Assembly (NCBI RefSeq): GCF_013386115.1
Contig: NZ_JACAOR010000001.1
Location: forward strand, 90,639 to 154,638
DNA: 64,000 nt
Source: Pseudomonas gingeri
GTDB taxonomy: Bacteria; Pseudomonadota; Gammaproteobacteria; Pseudomonadales; Pseudomonadaceae
Reading direction: 5' to 3'
Part shown: piece by piece, positions 52,171 to 60,079 of the stretch
Layout: every line of letters starts with the position of its first letter
Numbering within the stretch: the first letter of the stretch is position 1
Notes under the pieces: model-generated
What the model was told of the DNA's origin: nothing
The model's input: only the letters and a program-made list of their open reading frames with translations
Database searches by the model: none
Position numbers and translations under genes: made by a program

Positions 52171-53169
52171 TCAAGGATCGACCTGGCCCATCAGTTCGCT
52201 GACCGACTCCGGACGCTTGGCATAGCGCTGCGCCAGCACCGCACAGACCATCAGCTGGATCTGGTGGAACAGCATCAGTGGCAGGATCAGCACGCCGATG
52301 GTGCTGCCGGCGAACAGCACCTGGGCCATCGGCACGCCGGTGGCCAGGCTTTTCTTCGAACCGCAGAAGAGGATGGTGATACGGTCTTCCTGGTCGAAGC
52401 CGAAGGCCTTGCCCAGCACGGTGGACGCCAGCAGCACCAGGGCCAGTATCACGCCGCAGACCACCACCAGACCGCCCAGGTCCCAGAGCGGGATCTGATG
52501 CCAGATGCCTTCGTTCACCGCCTCGCTGAAGGCGCTGTAGACCACCAGCAGGATCGAACCCTGGTCAACGAATTTCAGCCAGCTCTTGTTGCGTCCCACC
52601 CAGGCACCGATCCAGCGCCGGGCGATCTGTCCGGCAATGAACGGCAGCAGCAGTTGCACGCTGATCTTCAGGATCGCATCGAGGGTCGAGCCGCCGTCGC
52701 CATGGACATTCAGCAGCAGGGTCACCAGCAACGGCGTGAGGAAGATGCCGAACAGGCTCGACGCCGCCGCGCTGCAGATCGCCGCCGGTACGTTGCCCCG
52801 GGCCAGGGAGGTAAAGGCGATTGCCGACTGCACCGTGGCCGGCAGGGCGCAGAGGTAGAGCATGCCCATGTACAGCTTGTCGCCGATCAGCGGCGACAGC
52901 AGCGGCTTGAGCGCCAGGCCCAGCAGCGGGAACAGGACAAAGGTCAGGCCGAACACCAGCAGGTGCAGGCGCCAGTGGCCGGCACCGGCGATGATCGATT
53001 CGCGCGACAGCTTGGCACCGTGCAGGAAGAACAGCAGGGCGATGGCGATATTGGTCAGCCAGCCGAAACCGACGGCGACCTGGCCGCTGGCGGGCAGGAG
53101 GCTGGCGAGAATCACCACGCTGACCAGGGTCAGGGTGAAGTTGTCGGGGAGGAAACGAGGGCGGGTCAT
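52171..53169 (-). CDS. Bile acid:sodium symporter-like (SBF-like, YfeH-type) transporter
   Basis: 332-residue integral membrane protein with nine to ten hydrophobic helices. It begins MTRPRFLPDNFTLTLVSVVI and contains the SBF-like blocks LLFFLHGAKLSRESI, YLCALPATVQSAIAFTSLA, and FCGSKKSLATGVPMAQVLF with the conserved cation-site residues. Substrate is unknown for most members. Transcribed alone, convergent with the dehydrogenase. Confidence 0.88.
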   Translation of the reverse strand: MTRPRFLPDNFTLTLVSVVILASLLPASGQVAVGFGWLTNIAIALLFFLHGAKLSRESIIAGAGHWRLHLLVFGLTFVLFPLLGLALKPLLSPLIGDKLYMGMLYLCALPATVQSAIAFTSLARGNVPAAICSAAASSLFGIFLTPLLVTLLLNVHGDGGSTLDAILKISVQLLLPFIAGQIARRWIGAWVGRNKSWLKFVDQGSILLVVYSAFSEAVNEGIWHQIPLWDLGGLVVVCGVILALVLLASTVLGKAFGFDQEDRITILFCGSKKSLATGVPMAQVLFAGSTIGVLILPLMLFHQIQLMVCAVLAQRYAKRPESVSELMGQVDP

Positions 53170-53231
53170 CGGCTGGGTTGTCCGGGAGCAAGAAACATGA
53201 CACGGACTTTAACCTGTCTGACGATTGCCGA

Positions 53232-53369
53232 CTAACGCCAATAAGTCCATGAGTATCGCCTAAAGGACATGGCGCAATGCCGAGTCGTCCCCTTCATGCG
53301 CGCTAATCGATAAGCCGTATACAGGCCGCCCAGGCCACCGCCGATAATCGCCACCTTGCCGCTGTTCAT
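53232..53369 (-). pseudogene. Truncated N-terminus of a flavin-dependent oxidoreductase
   Basis: A 45-codon frame preceded by a GGAG site starts MNSGKV and continues AIIGGGLGGLYTAYRLAR, a textbook FAD-binding GxGxxG N-terminus of amine-oxidase/phytoene-desaturase type proteins. After about 26 codons the sequence loses all resemblance and stops. The rest of the gene (normally over 400 codons) is deleted; the symporter gene follows. A gene remnant with its own intact start. Confidence 0.75.
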
Positions 53370-53452
53370 TGCGCTGCTCCGGGTCAAGAACCAGAAAGCC
53401 CGCATGGCCCCATGATGCCGGGGCGATACGGGCGGGTGTCGGCAGGCTGCCG

Positions 53453-53794
53453 TCAGCTGTTTTCCAGGGCCGCGTAGGCGTCGAGCACCCGGGCGGAGTA
53501 GGTCACCGCCGCGCCGGCATTGAGCGCGATGGCTACGCCCAGGGCCTCGGCGATCTCCTCGCGGGAAGCGCCATGCTTGACCGCCGTCCTGGTATGCACG
53601 GCGATGCAGCCGTCGCAGCGGGTGGTCACGGCCACGGCCAGGGCGATCAGTTCGTGGGTCTTGGCGTCCAGGTGACCGGTCTTCGCGCCGGCACCATCCA
53701 GCACCTGCAGGCCGCGCACGGTATCGGGGGACAGTTTCGCCAGGTCGCCCACGCGGCCCAGCAGGGTTTCGCGGTATTCATTCCAGTCGAGCAT
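53453..53794 (-). CDS. Carboxymuconolactone decarboxylase/AhpD-like protein
   Basis: 113-residue AhpD-fold protein. The redox-type motif TTRCDGCIAVHTRTAVKHG (CxxC with downstream His) near 58-76 is intact, suggesting alkylhydroperoxidase-type thiol activity rather than decarboxylation. Small single domain of expected length. It lies 42 bp downstream of the SDR gene on the same strand, probably cotranscribed with it. Confidence 0.88.
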   Translation of the reverse strand: MLDWNEYRETLLGRVGDLAKLSPDTVRGLQVLDGAGAKTGHLDAKTHELIALAVAVTTRCDGCIAVHTRTAVKHGASREEIAEALGVAIALNAGAAVTYSARVLDAYAALENS

Positions 53795-53836
53795 GGTGTT
53801 CTCCCGTTGTTCTGGTCGTTGGCTCAGGTGCCTGGC

Positions 53837-54610
53837 TCAGATACGGCCGGCAGTGACGCCGCCATCGACTGGCAGCACGGTGCCGGTAATCCACGACGCC
53901 TGCTCGGAGGCCATGAACAGGATCGCCTCGGCGACGTCCCCCGGCTGGCCGTTGCGGCCCAGCGGGTGGAAGGCGTTGAAGGTCGGGAGCACGGCCTTGA
54001 CCTGCTCGTTGTCCATGAAGGTGTTGTACACCGGCGTCTCTACCACGGCAGGGGCCACGGTGTTGATACGGATGTTCGACGACGCCAGCTCGATGGCCAG
54101 GTTGCGGGTCAGGGCATGGACACCCGCGTTGGCTGCCGAATAGGCGGCCGAGGGGGTTGCGCCGATGGCTTGCAGGGCCCACAGCGAACCGGTCTGCACG
54201 ATGGCGCCACCGCCACGTTGCTGCATCGCCTTGGCCGCGGCCTGGGCCATGAAGAATTTGCCCTTGAGGATGATGTCGACGAAACCGTCGTATTCCTGCT
54301 CGTCCAGTTCCAGGAAGGGCTTGGGATTGAACACGCCGGCGTTGTTGATCAGGATATCGACGCCGCCGAACTCGGCGCTCGCCAGCTCGACCAGGTCCCT
54401 GGCGGTGGCGGGCCTGGCGATATCGCCGGCGAGGAAGCGTACTTGTTTGCCGGTAGGATCGATCTGTGCCGCGGCCTGTTCCAGTTTCGCCGCGTCACGG
54501 CCGCCGATCACCACGCTGGCGCCTTCGGCCACCAGGCGTCGGGCGACTTCTTTCCCGATGCCTGAACCGCCGCCGGTGATAATGGCTACTTTGGAAGAAA
54601 ATCTTTTCAT
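53837..54610 (-). CDS. SDR-family protein with altered catalytic lysine
   Basis: 257-residue classical-length SDR. Cofactor motif IITGGGSGIGKEVARR, NNAGVFNP and catalytic Ser in QTGSLWALQ are present. However, the YxxxK motif reads AYSAANAGV: the lysine is replaced by asparagine (codon AAC). It lies divergent from a LysR gene and upstream of the AhpD-like gene. Either it has altered chemistry or is a non-catalytic binder; the rest of the fold is intact. Confidence 0.87.
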   Translation of the reverse strand: MKRFSSKVAIITGGGSGIGKEVARRLVAEGASVVIGGRDAAKLEQAAAQIDPTGKQVRFLAGDIARPATARDLVELASAEFGGVDILINNAGVFNPKPFLELDEQEYDGFVDIILKGKFFMAQAAAKAMQQRGGGAIVQTGSLWALQAIGATPSAAYSAANAGVHALTRNLAIELASSNIRINTVAPAVVETPVYNTFMDNEQVKAVLPTFNAFHPLGRNGQPGDVAEAILFMASEQASWITGTVLPVDGGVTAGRI

Positions 54611-54746
54611 GTTGTTGCCCCGTGCTGGGTTGGTGGAATAGCCTTGACCGTTCTACTCTTGCACCTGGTTGCCGAGATGCCTTGGCCTGGTGGCTATTCT
54701 TCGCTTTGCCGACAGCACTCACAAACCAGAAGTTTTTTTCAGTCAT

Positions 54747-54761
54747 TAAAGAAAATCTTTA
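54747..54761. promoter_or_regulatory. Dyad immediately upstream of LysR gene
   Basis: TAAAGA-AAA-TCTTTA is a perfect 15-bp inverted repeat ending four bases before the LysR ATG, in the 155-bp region shared with the divergent SDR gene. It includes AAAGAAAAT, also found upstream of the second SDR gene at 56542-56550. Confidence 0.45.
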
Positions 54762-54765
54762 TCCT

Positions 54766-55689
54766 ATGAGCGCTCCTGCCTACCTCAACGCACTCCGGGC
54801 CTTTGAAGCGGCGGCCCGGCACCAGAGCTTTTCGGCGGCCGCCGCCGAACTGCATGTCACCTCCGCCGCGGTGGGGCAGCAGGTACGAACCCTGGAGTCC
54901 TGGCTGGGCGTGGCGCTGTTCAATCGCGCCTCGAGCGGTTCGGCACGCCTGGTGCTGACCGATGTCGCGCGCAAGGCGTTGCCGGATATTCGCGAGGGCT
55001 TCGAGCGCCTGGGCGTCGGCCTGGCGCGTTTGAAAGAGGGCTCCCTCAGCGCCTGCCTTACGGTGACGGTGAGCCCGGCGTTTGCCGCCAAGTGGCTGTT
55101 GCCGCGTATCGAGGGTTTCCAGCTGGCCTACCCGCAGACCGATGTGCTGCTGGACACCAACCTGCGCCCCGTGGACTTCATAGCCGAAGGCATGGATATC
55201 GGCGTTCGTTATGGCACCGGGCGCTGGCCCGGGCTGACCGCGATCAAACTGATGGACGAAGAGATGTACCCGGTGTGTGCGCCCGGCTATCCGTTGCTGG
55301 AAGCCGGACTGTTACCGCCGCGACGCCTGGCCGAGGCGACACTGATCCACGACCTGTCGATGGCCGGCGACCCGGCCTATCCGACATGGCGCACCTGGCT
55401 CGATGCGTCGGGATATGGCGATATCAATGCCGAGCACGGGCTGCGCATCAACAATTCGGCGGTGGTCCTGCAGGCCGCCATCGACGGACAGGGACTGGCC
55501 CTGGGGCGCAGCGTGATGTTGCGCGAGGACCTGGCGGCGGGGCGGCTGATCCGTCCCTTTGGCGAGGCCAGCCATCCGCTGGCGTTCGCCTATTACATCG
55601 TCTATCGCCCGGAAGTGGAGGGGTTGGCGAAGATCCAGGCGTTTCGCGACTGGCTACTCGGGCAGGTATCCCCAGGTATCGACGCTTGA
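54766..55689 (+). CDS. LysR-family regulator (GcvA-like)
   Basis: 307-residue regulator beginning MSAPAYLNALRAFEAAARHQ, the typical N-terminus of the GcvA/AmpR group. Helix-turn-helix at 18-42 (FSAAAAELHVTSAAVGQQ), substrate-binding domain beginning near LTVTVSPAFAAKWLLPR. Flanked by two SDR genes with unusual active sites, one divergent and one convergent. The start at 54766 was chosen because the N-terminus fits the family exactly; upstream sequence is AT-rich and non-coding. Confidence 0.9.
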   Translation: MSAPAYLNALRAFEAAARHQSFSAAAAELHVTSAAVGQQVRTLESWLGVALFNRASSGSARLVLTDVARKALPDIREGFERLGVGLARLKEGSLSACLTVTVSPAFAAKWLLPRIEGFQLAYPQTDVLLDTNLRPVDFIAEGMDIGVRYGTGRWPGLTAIKLMDEEMYPVCAPGYPLLEAGLLPPRRLAEATLIHDLSMAGDPAYPTWRTWLDASGYGDINAEHGLRINNSAVVLQAAIDGQGLALGRSVMLREDLAAGRLIRPFGEASHPLAFAYYIVYRPEVEGLAKIQAFRDWLLGQVSPGIDA

Positions 55690-55708
55690 GCCTGGCTTGC
55701 CCCATGGA

Positions 55709-56452
55709 CTACAACTCCGCCCGGCCGCCGTCGACGACGATCTCGGCACCGAGCATGTAGCGCGAACGGTCGCTGGCGAGGAAACAGACCGCCTCGGCGA
55801 TTTCCTCCGGCCGCCCCATGCGGCCGACGGGCACCTGGTCGCCGACCTTTGTCGCATAGGCCTCGAACTCCTGTTCCGTCTGCCCGGCCTGGCGATGCAG
55901 CGGGGTCGCTATGGAACCAGGGCTGACGGCATTGACGCGGATCTGCCGGTCCAGCAGTTCGGCGGACAGGGTGCGGGCAAAAGAGCGGACCGCGGCCTTG
56001 GAAGCTGACAGCAGCGAGCGTCCGGGGGCGCCGATCTGGTTGAGCCAGGAGGTGTTGAGAATGATCGAGCTGCCCTTGGGCATCAGCGGTACGAGGGACT
56101 GCACGGTGAAATAGACCCCCTTCACATTGACCGCCAGCAGCTGGTCGATCATTGCCTCGTCGGTGCTCGCCAGCGGTGTGCCATAGGCAACGCCGGCATT
56201 GGCGAACAGGATGTCGAGGCTGCCGAACGCGTGCTCGATCTGTGTACCCACCGACTGCATGTCGACCTTGCGCCGAACATCGGCGCGGATCGCCAGGGCG
56301 CCTGGGCCCAGCGAACCGAGCGCTGCCTGCAAGCGTTCGGGGTCCTGGCCGGTGATGGCGACGCGGGCGCCATGGGCGAGCATCAGGCGTGCGGTCGCCA
56401 GTCCGATGCCTGACGAGCCGCCGGTGATCAATGCGGTTTTACCGTTGAGCAT
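55709..56452 (-). CDS. SDR-family protein lacking the catalytic tyrosine
   Basis: 247-residue SDR starting MLNGKTALITGGSSGIGLAT. Cofactor motifs TGGSSGIG and FANAGVAYG and the catalytic-Ser region LNTSWLNQIG are present. At the YxxxK position the sequence reads SLLSASKAAV, so Tyr is replaced by Leu (CTG) while Lys is kept. The C-terminal SDRSRYMLGAEIVVDGG block is normal. Convergent with the LysR gene (19-bp gap). The start at 56452 is the family start; an upstream extension is not coding. Confidence 0.87.
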   Translation of the reverse strand: MLNGKTALITGGSSGIGLATARLMLAHGARVAITGQDPERLQAALGSLGPGALAIRADVRRKVDMQSVGTQIEHAFGSLDILFANAGVAYGTPLASTDEAMIDQLLAVNVKGVYFTVQSLVPLMPKGSSIILNTSWLNQIGAPGRSLLSASKAAVRSFARTLSAELLDRQIRVNAVSPGSIATPLHRQAGQTEQEFEAYATKVGDQVPVGRMGRPEEIAEAVCFLASDRSRYMLGAEIVVDGGRAEL

Positions 56453-56530
56453 GCCGATAACCTCTGCAATAAGTGGGCTTGCGGCACAAAGGGTGACGCC
56501 GACGCGGGCGGCTGGCGAGACAGATATTCC

Positions 56531-56548
56531 TTTCTTTCCCCAAAGAAA
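56531..56548. promoter_or_regulatory. Inverted repeat upstream of second SDR gene
   Basis: TTTCTTT-CCCC-AAAGAAA, perfect seven-base arms, 79 bp upstream of the SDR start. The right arm shares the string AAAGAAAAT with the dyad in front of the LysR gene. Confidence 0.4.
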
Positions 56549-56697
56549 ATATTGCCCGTGACGGGCTGGACGACGTTCACGAAAAGTCACTTGCCTGTGC
56601 GGGAAAAGGGCCAGGCCATTGGCGCTTTCTGCAAGAGGGATATCGGACTTTGTATTTTCATGGCGCCGATACAACCTCTTTCAATTGTGAGTACTGC

Positions 56698-57606
56698 ATG
56701 TTCGGCGATATCAAGAAAATAATCGGCTATGCAACTTCTCTGCAAAACGCTGCGGAAAAACAAAAGGAAAACCATGGTCCGCGGAAGGGCTTCGCCAATG
56801 TATCAAGAGTGAAAAATGATCCACACCCTTGCAAGCTGCACAGGACAGGCCTTGCTCTGCGCAAGAAAGCCGATTCACACCCTGTCGGCGCTACAGGTAT
56901 TCCGGTTTCGCCGATCCCCCTCAGCGAGCGCAAGACCGGCCAGGAGCAGATGCTCCAGCACGGCCAGCGGCATGTACTGGAGCGACAGGCGCCAGGAACA
57001 ACTCCTCTGGATAGGCACGACAACAACAAGCCTCAACTGATAGGGCAGGGATCAAGAGGGCGGGTGTACCGTAGCGGCGACATGATCATCAAGGAAGTGA
57101 CACCGTTCAATCCGGGGGCGGCGCGGCATGAAGTCGATATGTGCAACAGCTACTGGCAGACAGCAGGTGAGTCCGCGGTAGCCACGCGTGCTGGCAACTG
57201 TATACGAATGCCATTTGTGCAAGGAAAGTCTCCCAACTCATCGGAAACGCGCCAAGTGGTGAAAGGCCTGTACGACAAAGGCTTCATGATGGGCGATGCC
57301 CACCCTTCGAACTTTATCAAGACCGAGAAGGGGGACATCGTTCCTGTGGACTTCGGACTTGTTTTTCCGAAGGACGGTGTCGAGCAACTACACAAAGACG
57401 TCGGCAAAGAAATACTTCGCGACTATGCCAAAGGTGGCTTCCATTACGTCCCCGATGAAATCAAGCCGGCCTATACTGCTTGCCTCCAGGCGTTGGATCG
57501 TTTGCTCGGTAAAGAAAGCCCGACGTACAGCATGACAACGGAGCAGCTTTCCAAGCTCGGTATCGTGCTCGACTTCCCATCAGAAGCAGAGCTCCAGGCC
57601 GATTAA
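56698..57606 (+). CDS. HopBF1-like minimal protein kinase, candidate effector
   Basis: 302-residue protein with an unstructured, basic N-terminal 110 residues and a small kinase-fold domain. The kinase motifs are a glycine loop LIGQGSRGRVYRSG, a Lys in MIIKEVTPFNPG, a catalytic block MGDAHPSNFIK (Asp, His-Pro-x-Asn) and the metal-binding VPVDFGLVF. This compact arrangement resembles the HopBF1 family, type III effectors that phosphorylate host HSP90. Base composition is clearly lower in GC than neighbours, a sign of transfer. ATG at 56698 is chosen; a TTG at 56650 is possible. No hrp-box or secretion genes are nearby. Confidence 0.65.
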   Translation: MFGDIKKIIGYATSLQNAAEKQKENHGPRKGFANVSRVKNDPHPCKLHRTGLALRKKADSHPVGATGIPVSPIPLSERKTGQEQMLQHGQRHVLERQAPGTTPLDRHDNNKPQLIGQGSRGRVYRSGDMIIKEVTPFNPGAARHEVDMCNSYWQTAGESAVATRAGNCIRMPFVQGKSPNSSETRQVVKGLYDKGFMMGDAHPSNFIKTEKGDIVPVDFGLVFPKDGVEQLHKDVGKEILRDYAKGGFHYVPDEIKPAYTACLQALDRLLGKESPTYSMTTEQLSKLGIVLDFPSEAELQAD

Positions 57607-57624
57607 CGGCAAGAGGTATAGGCT

Positions 57625-57656
57625 CGCCAGGCGCTGATTCGATCAGCGCACTGGCG
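57625..57656. terminator. Bidirectional terminator hairpin
   Basis: CGCCAG-GCGCTGAT-TCG-ATCAGCGC-A-CTGGCG forms a 14-pair stem with a single bulged A and a three-base loop. It lies between the convergent kinase-like and binding-protein genes and includes the latter's stop codon. T-runs are weak on both sides. Confidence 0.55.
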
Positions 57657-58671
57657 GGGCGTATTGGATGCCGCCGTTGTTCCACAGGGCGTTCAAGCCG
57701 CGGTCGATGGCCAGCGGCGTACCCTTGCCGAAATTGCGTTCGAAGACCTCGCCGTAGTTGCCCACCTGCTTGACGATCTGTACCACCCAGTCCTTGCGTA
57801 GCTTGAGGTCCTTGCCGTACTCGCCATCGGCACCGAGCAGGCGGGCCACATCCGGATTTTTAGTGGACCTGGCTTCCTGTTCGACATTCTTCGAGGTGAC
57901 ACCGGCTTCCTCGGCATTGAGCATGGCGAACAGGGTCCAGCGCACGATGCTGAACCAGTCTTCATCGCCCTTGCGCACCGACGGGCCGAGGGGCTCCTTG
58001 GAGATGGTTTCCGGCAGGATCACGTAGTCGGCCGGCGTGGTCAGTTGGCTGCGCTGGGCGTTGAGCTGGGATTTGTCGGCGGTGATCACATCGCAGCGCC
58101 CGGCCTCCAGGGCCTTGGCGGTTTCGTCGGAGGTGTCGAAGGTGATCGGGGTGTATTTCAGGCCATGGCTGCGAAAGAAGTCCGAGGCGTTCAGCTCGGT
58201 GGTGGTCCCGGCCTGGATGCACAGGGCCGCACCGTCGAGCTGGCTGGCGCTGGTGACGCCGAGCTTCTTGTTCACCATGAAGCCCGCGCCGTCGTAATAG
58301 GACACGCCGGTAAACACCAGGCCCATGGCGCTGTCACGGGAACTGGTCCAGGTGGTGCTGCGCGACAGCACGTCGATCTCGCCCGATTGCAGGGCGGCCA
58401 GGCGTTCCTTGCCGTTGAGCTGGGTGAACTTCACTTTCGCCGCGTCGCCGAACACGGCGGCGGCGAGAGCATGGCAGAAGTCGACATCGAGGCCGGTCTG
58501 CTTGCCGTTCTTGTCGGGCACCGAGAATCCGGGAATGCCGTCGGAGACGCCGCATTGCAGGAAACCTTTCTTCTGGATCGCATCGAGGGTCGCCCCCGCC
58601 TGGGCCAGTCCGCAGGTGCCGAGTATCGAGGCGGCGACCAGGGCGCCGAGGGTGGATTTCAACGTGTTCAT
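57643..58671 (-). CDS. Polar amino-acid ABC transporter substrate-binding protein (AapJ-like)
   Basis: 342-residue periplasmic binding protein with signal peptide (LGALVAASILGTCGLAQA). The family blocks are KKGFLQCGVSDGIPGFS, LDVDFCHALAAAVFGD, and LSRSTTWTSSRDSAMGL, characteristic of general amino-acid receptors (AapJ/YhdW). No permease or ATPase is adjacent, so it is an orphan receptor. It is 97 bp downstream of the cystathionine beta-lyase gene on the same strand, suggesting that the ligand is a sulfur amino acid or thioether such as cystathionine; this is inference. Confidence 0.9.
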   Translation of the reverse strand: MNTLKSTLGALVAASILGTCGLAQAGATLDAIQKKGFLQCGVSDGIPGFSVPDKNGKQTGLDVDFCHALAAAVFGDAAKVKFTQLNGKERLAALQSGEIDVLSRSTTWTSSRDSAMGLVFTGVSYYDGAGFMVNKKLGVTSASQLDGAALCIQAGTTTELNASDFFRSHGLKYTPITFDTSDETAKALEAGRCDVITADKSQLNAQRSQLTTPADYVILPETISKEPLGPSVRKGDEDWFSIVRWTLFAMLNAEEAGVTSKNVEQEARSTKNPDVARLLGADGEYGKDLKLRKDWVVQIVKQVGNYGEVFERNFGKGTPLAIDRGLNALWNNGGIQYAPPVR

Positions 58672-58768
58672 TCAAACCTCCTGAGGTGTTTTTCTTGTAC
58701 GGGCGCCGTGGGTCCGGCCAGCGAATGCGGGCCGGAAAGCGCCTTGGGGTCGGGTCAAATGGCAGCTA

Positions 58769-59944
58769 TCAGAGGTGCAGCGTCGCGAATGCCTGTTCCA
58801 GGTCTGCGATCAGGTCGTCAATGGCTTCCAGGCCGATGTTGAAACGGACGAGTCGTTCGCCGTAGGTGCGGTGTTCGCGTCGCAGGTTGAAGTGCGGTGC
58901 CACCAGGCTGGTCACGCCACCCCAGCTGTAGCCGATGTGGAACAGGCGCAATTGATCGATGAAATCCAGCAGACGTTCGCCGCTGAAGGCTTCGTTGAAG
59001 ACCACCGAGAACACGCTGCTGGAGCCGCTGAAGTCGCGTTTCCAGAGTTCATGTCCGGGGCAGTCGGGAAGGGCCGGGTGCAGGACCCGCTCGACTTCCG
59101 GGCGGGTGCCCAGCCAACGGGCGACGGCGAGGGTGGCCTGCTCCAGATGGGTCAGGCGCACGGCCAGGGTTTGCAGGCCACGCAGGGCCAGGCTGCAGTC
59201 GTCGGGGGAGGCGGCGAGGCCGAGCAGCGAACGGGCATTGCCGAGGGCCTGGTAGTGCTCGGGGCTGCAAGTGCTGACGGAGCCCAGCAACAGGTCGCTG
59301 TGACCGCCGATGTATTTGGTCAGGGCCTGGGTGGAGACATCCACGCCGTGCCCGAATGCGTCGAACAGCACCCCGGCCGAGTAGGTGTTGTCCAGCGCGA
59401 CCACGGCCCCCACTTGCCGGGCCGCGGCGACGATGGCCGGGATGTCCTGGACTTCCATGGTTGCCGAGCCCGGGCTTTCGCACCACACCAGCGCGGTATT
59501 GGCGCGCAGCAGGCCGGCGATATCGGCGCCGATCAGCGGATCGTAGGGCTGTACTTCGATGCCGAGGCGGGCGAGCAGGTCGCGGGCCAGGTCGTTGTTC
59601 GGGCCATAGGCGCTTTCCGGCACCAGGACATGATCGCCGCTCTTGCAGAAGGCCAAGTAGATCAGGGCCAGCGCGGCCTGGCCGCCAGGCGTGATGAAAC
59701 AGTGGTTGGCACCTTCGAGTGCGGCAATGCGTCTGGCCAGTTCCAGTGTGGTCGGGGTGCCGTGCAAGCCGTAGGCATAGGGCACGCGCTCGGGGCACCA
59801 GTCGTCGCGGACATCGCGGGCACGGTCAAAGAGCGTGGTCGAGCCGCGGTACGTCGGTGTGCTCAGGGACTTGAAGCCGCTCGGGGCCTGGGGGGCCGGG
59901 TCCAGCAAGGTGGTTTGCCAATGGGCTGTTCGGGGGCTGTTCAC
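58769..59944 (-). CDS. metC: Cystathionine beta-lyase (MetC-like)
   Basis: 391-residue PLP enzyme of the Cys/Met-metabolism family that cleaves cystathionine or S-alkyl cysteines to homocysteine/thiols, pyruvate and ammonia. STPTYRGSTTLFDRARDV and YGLHGTPTTLELARRIA are characteristic of the MetC group, and the PLP lysine lies in STQALTKYIGGHSD near 212. C-terminal SWGGVTSLVAPHFNLRR is also MetC-like. Followed by an orphan amino-acid-binding protein. An AraC regulator gene lies upstream on the same strand. Confidence 0.88.
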   Translation of the reverse strand: MNSPRTAHWQTTLLDPAPQAPSGFKSLSTPTYRGSTTLFDRARDVRDDWCPERVPYAYGLHGTPTTLELARRIAALEGANHCFITPGGQAALALIYLAFCKSGDHVLVPESAYGPNNDLARDLLARLGIEVQPYDPLIGADIAGLLRANTALVWCESPGSATMEVQDIPAIVAAARQVGAVVALDNTYSAGVLFDAFGHGVDVSTQALTKYIGGHSDLLLGSVSTCSPEHYQALGNARSLLGLAASPDDCSLALRGLQTLAVRLTHLEQATLAVARWLGTRPEVERVLHPALPDCPGHELWKRDFSGSSSVFSVVFNEAFSGERLLDFIDQLRLFHIGYSWGGVTSLVAPHFNLRREHRTYGERLVRFNIGLEAIDDLIADLEQAFATLHL

Positions 59945-60079
59945 GCCGCGTTCTCCAAGCTTTCGTGTGAGGGATCGAGGTCATGCACGAAGGCTGTGCG
60001 TGATGGCCTGTCTTGACGAAATGCTAGGGAGCGGGCGAGCCGTGGGATTGAACGTTCTTGCGATTATGAAAAAAATACT

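Noticed and set aside
56450..56697. hrp box upstream of the HopBF1-like gene
   Set aside because: Neither GGAACC nor a correctly spaced CCAC element was found, so type III co-regulation is not supported by sequence.
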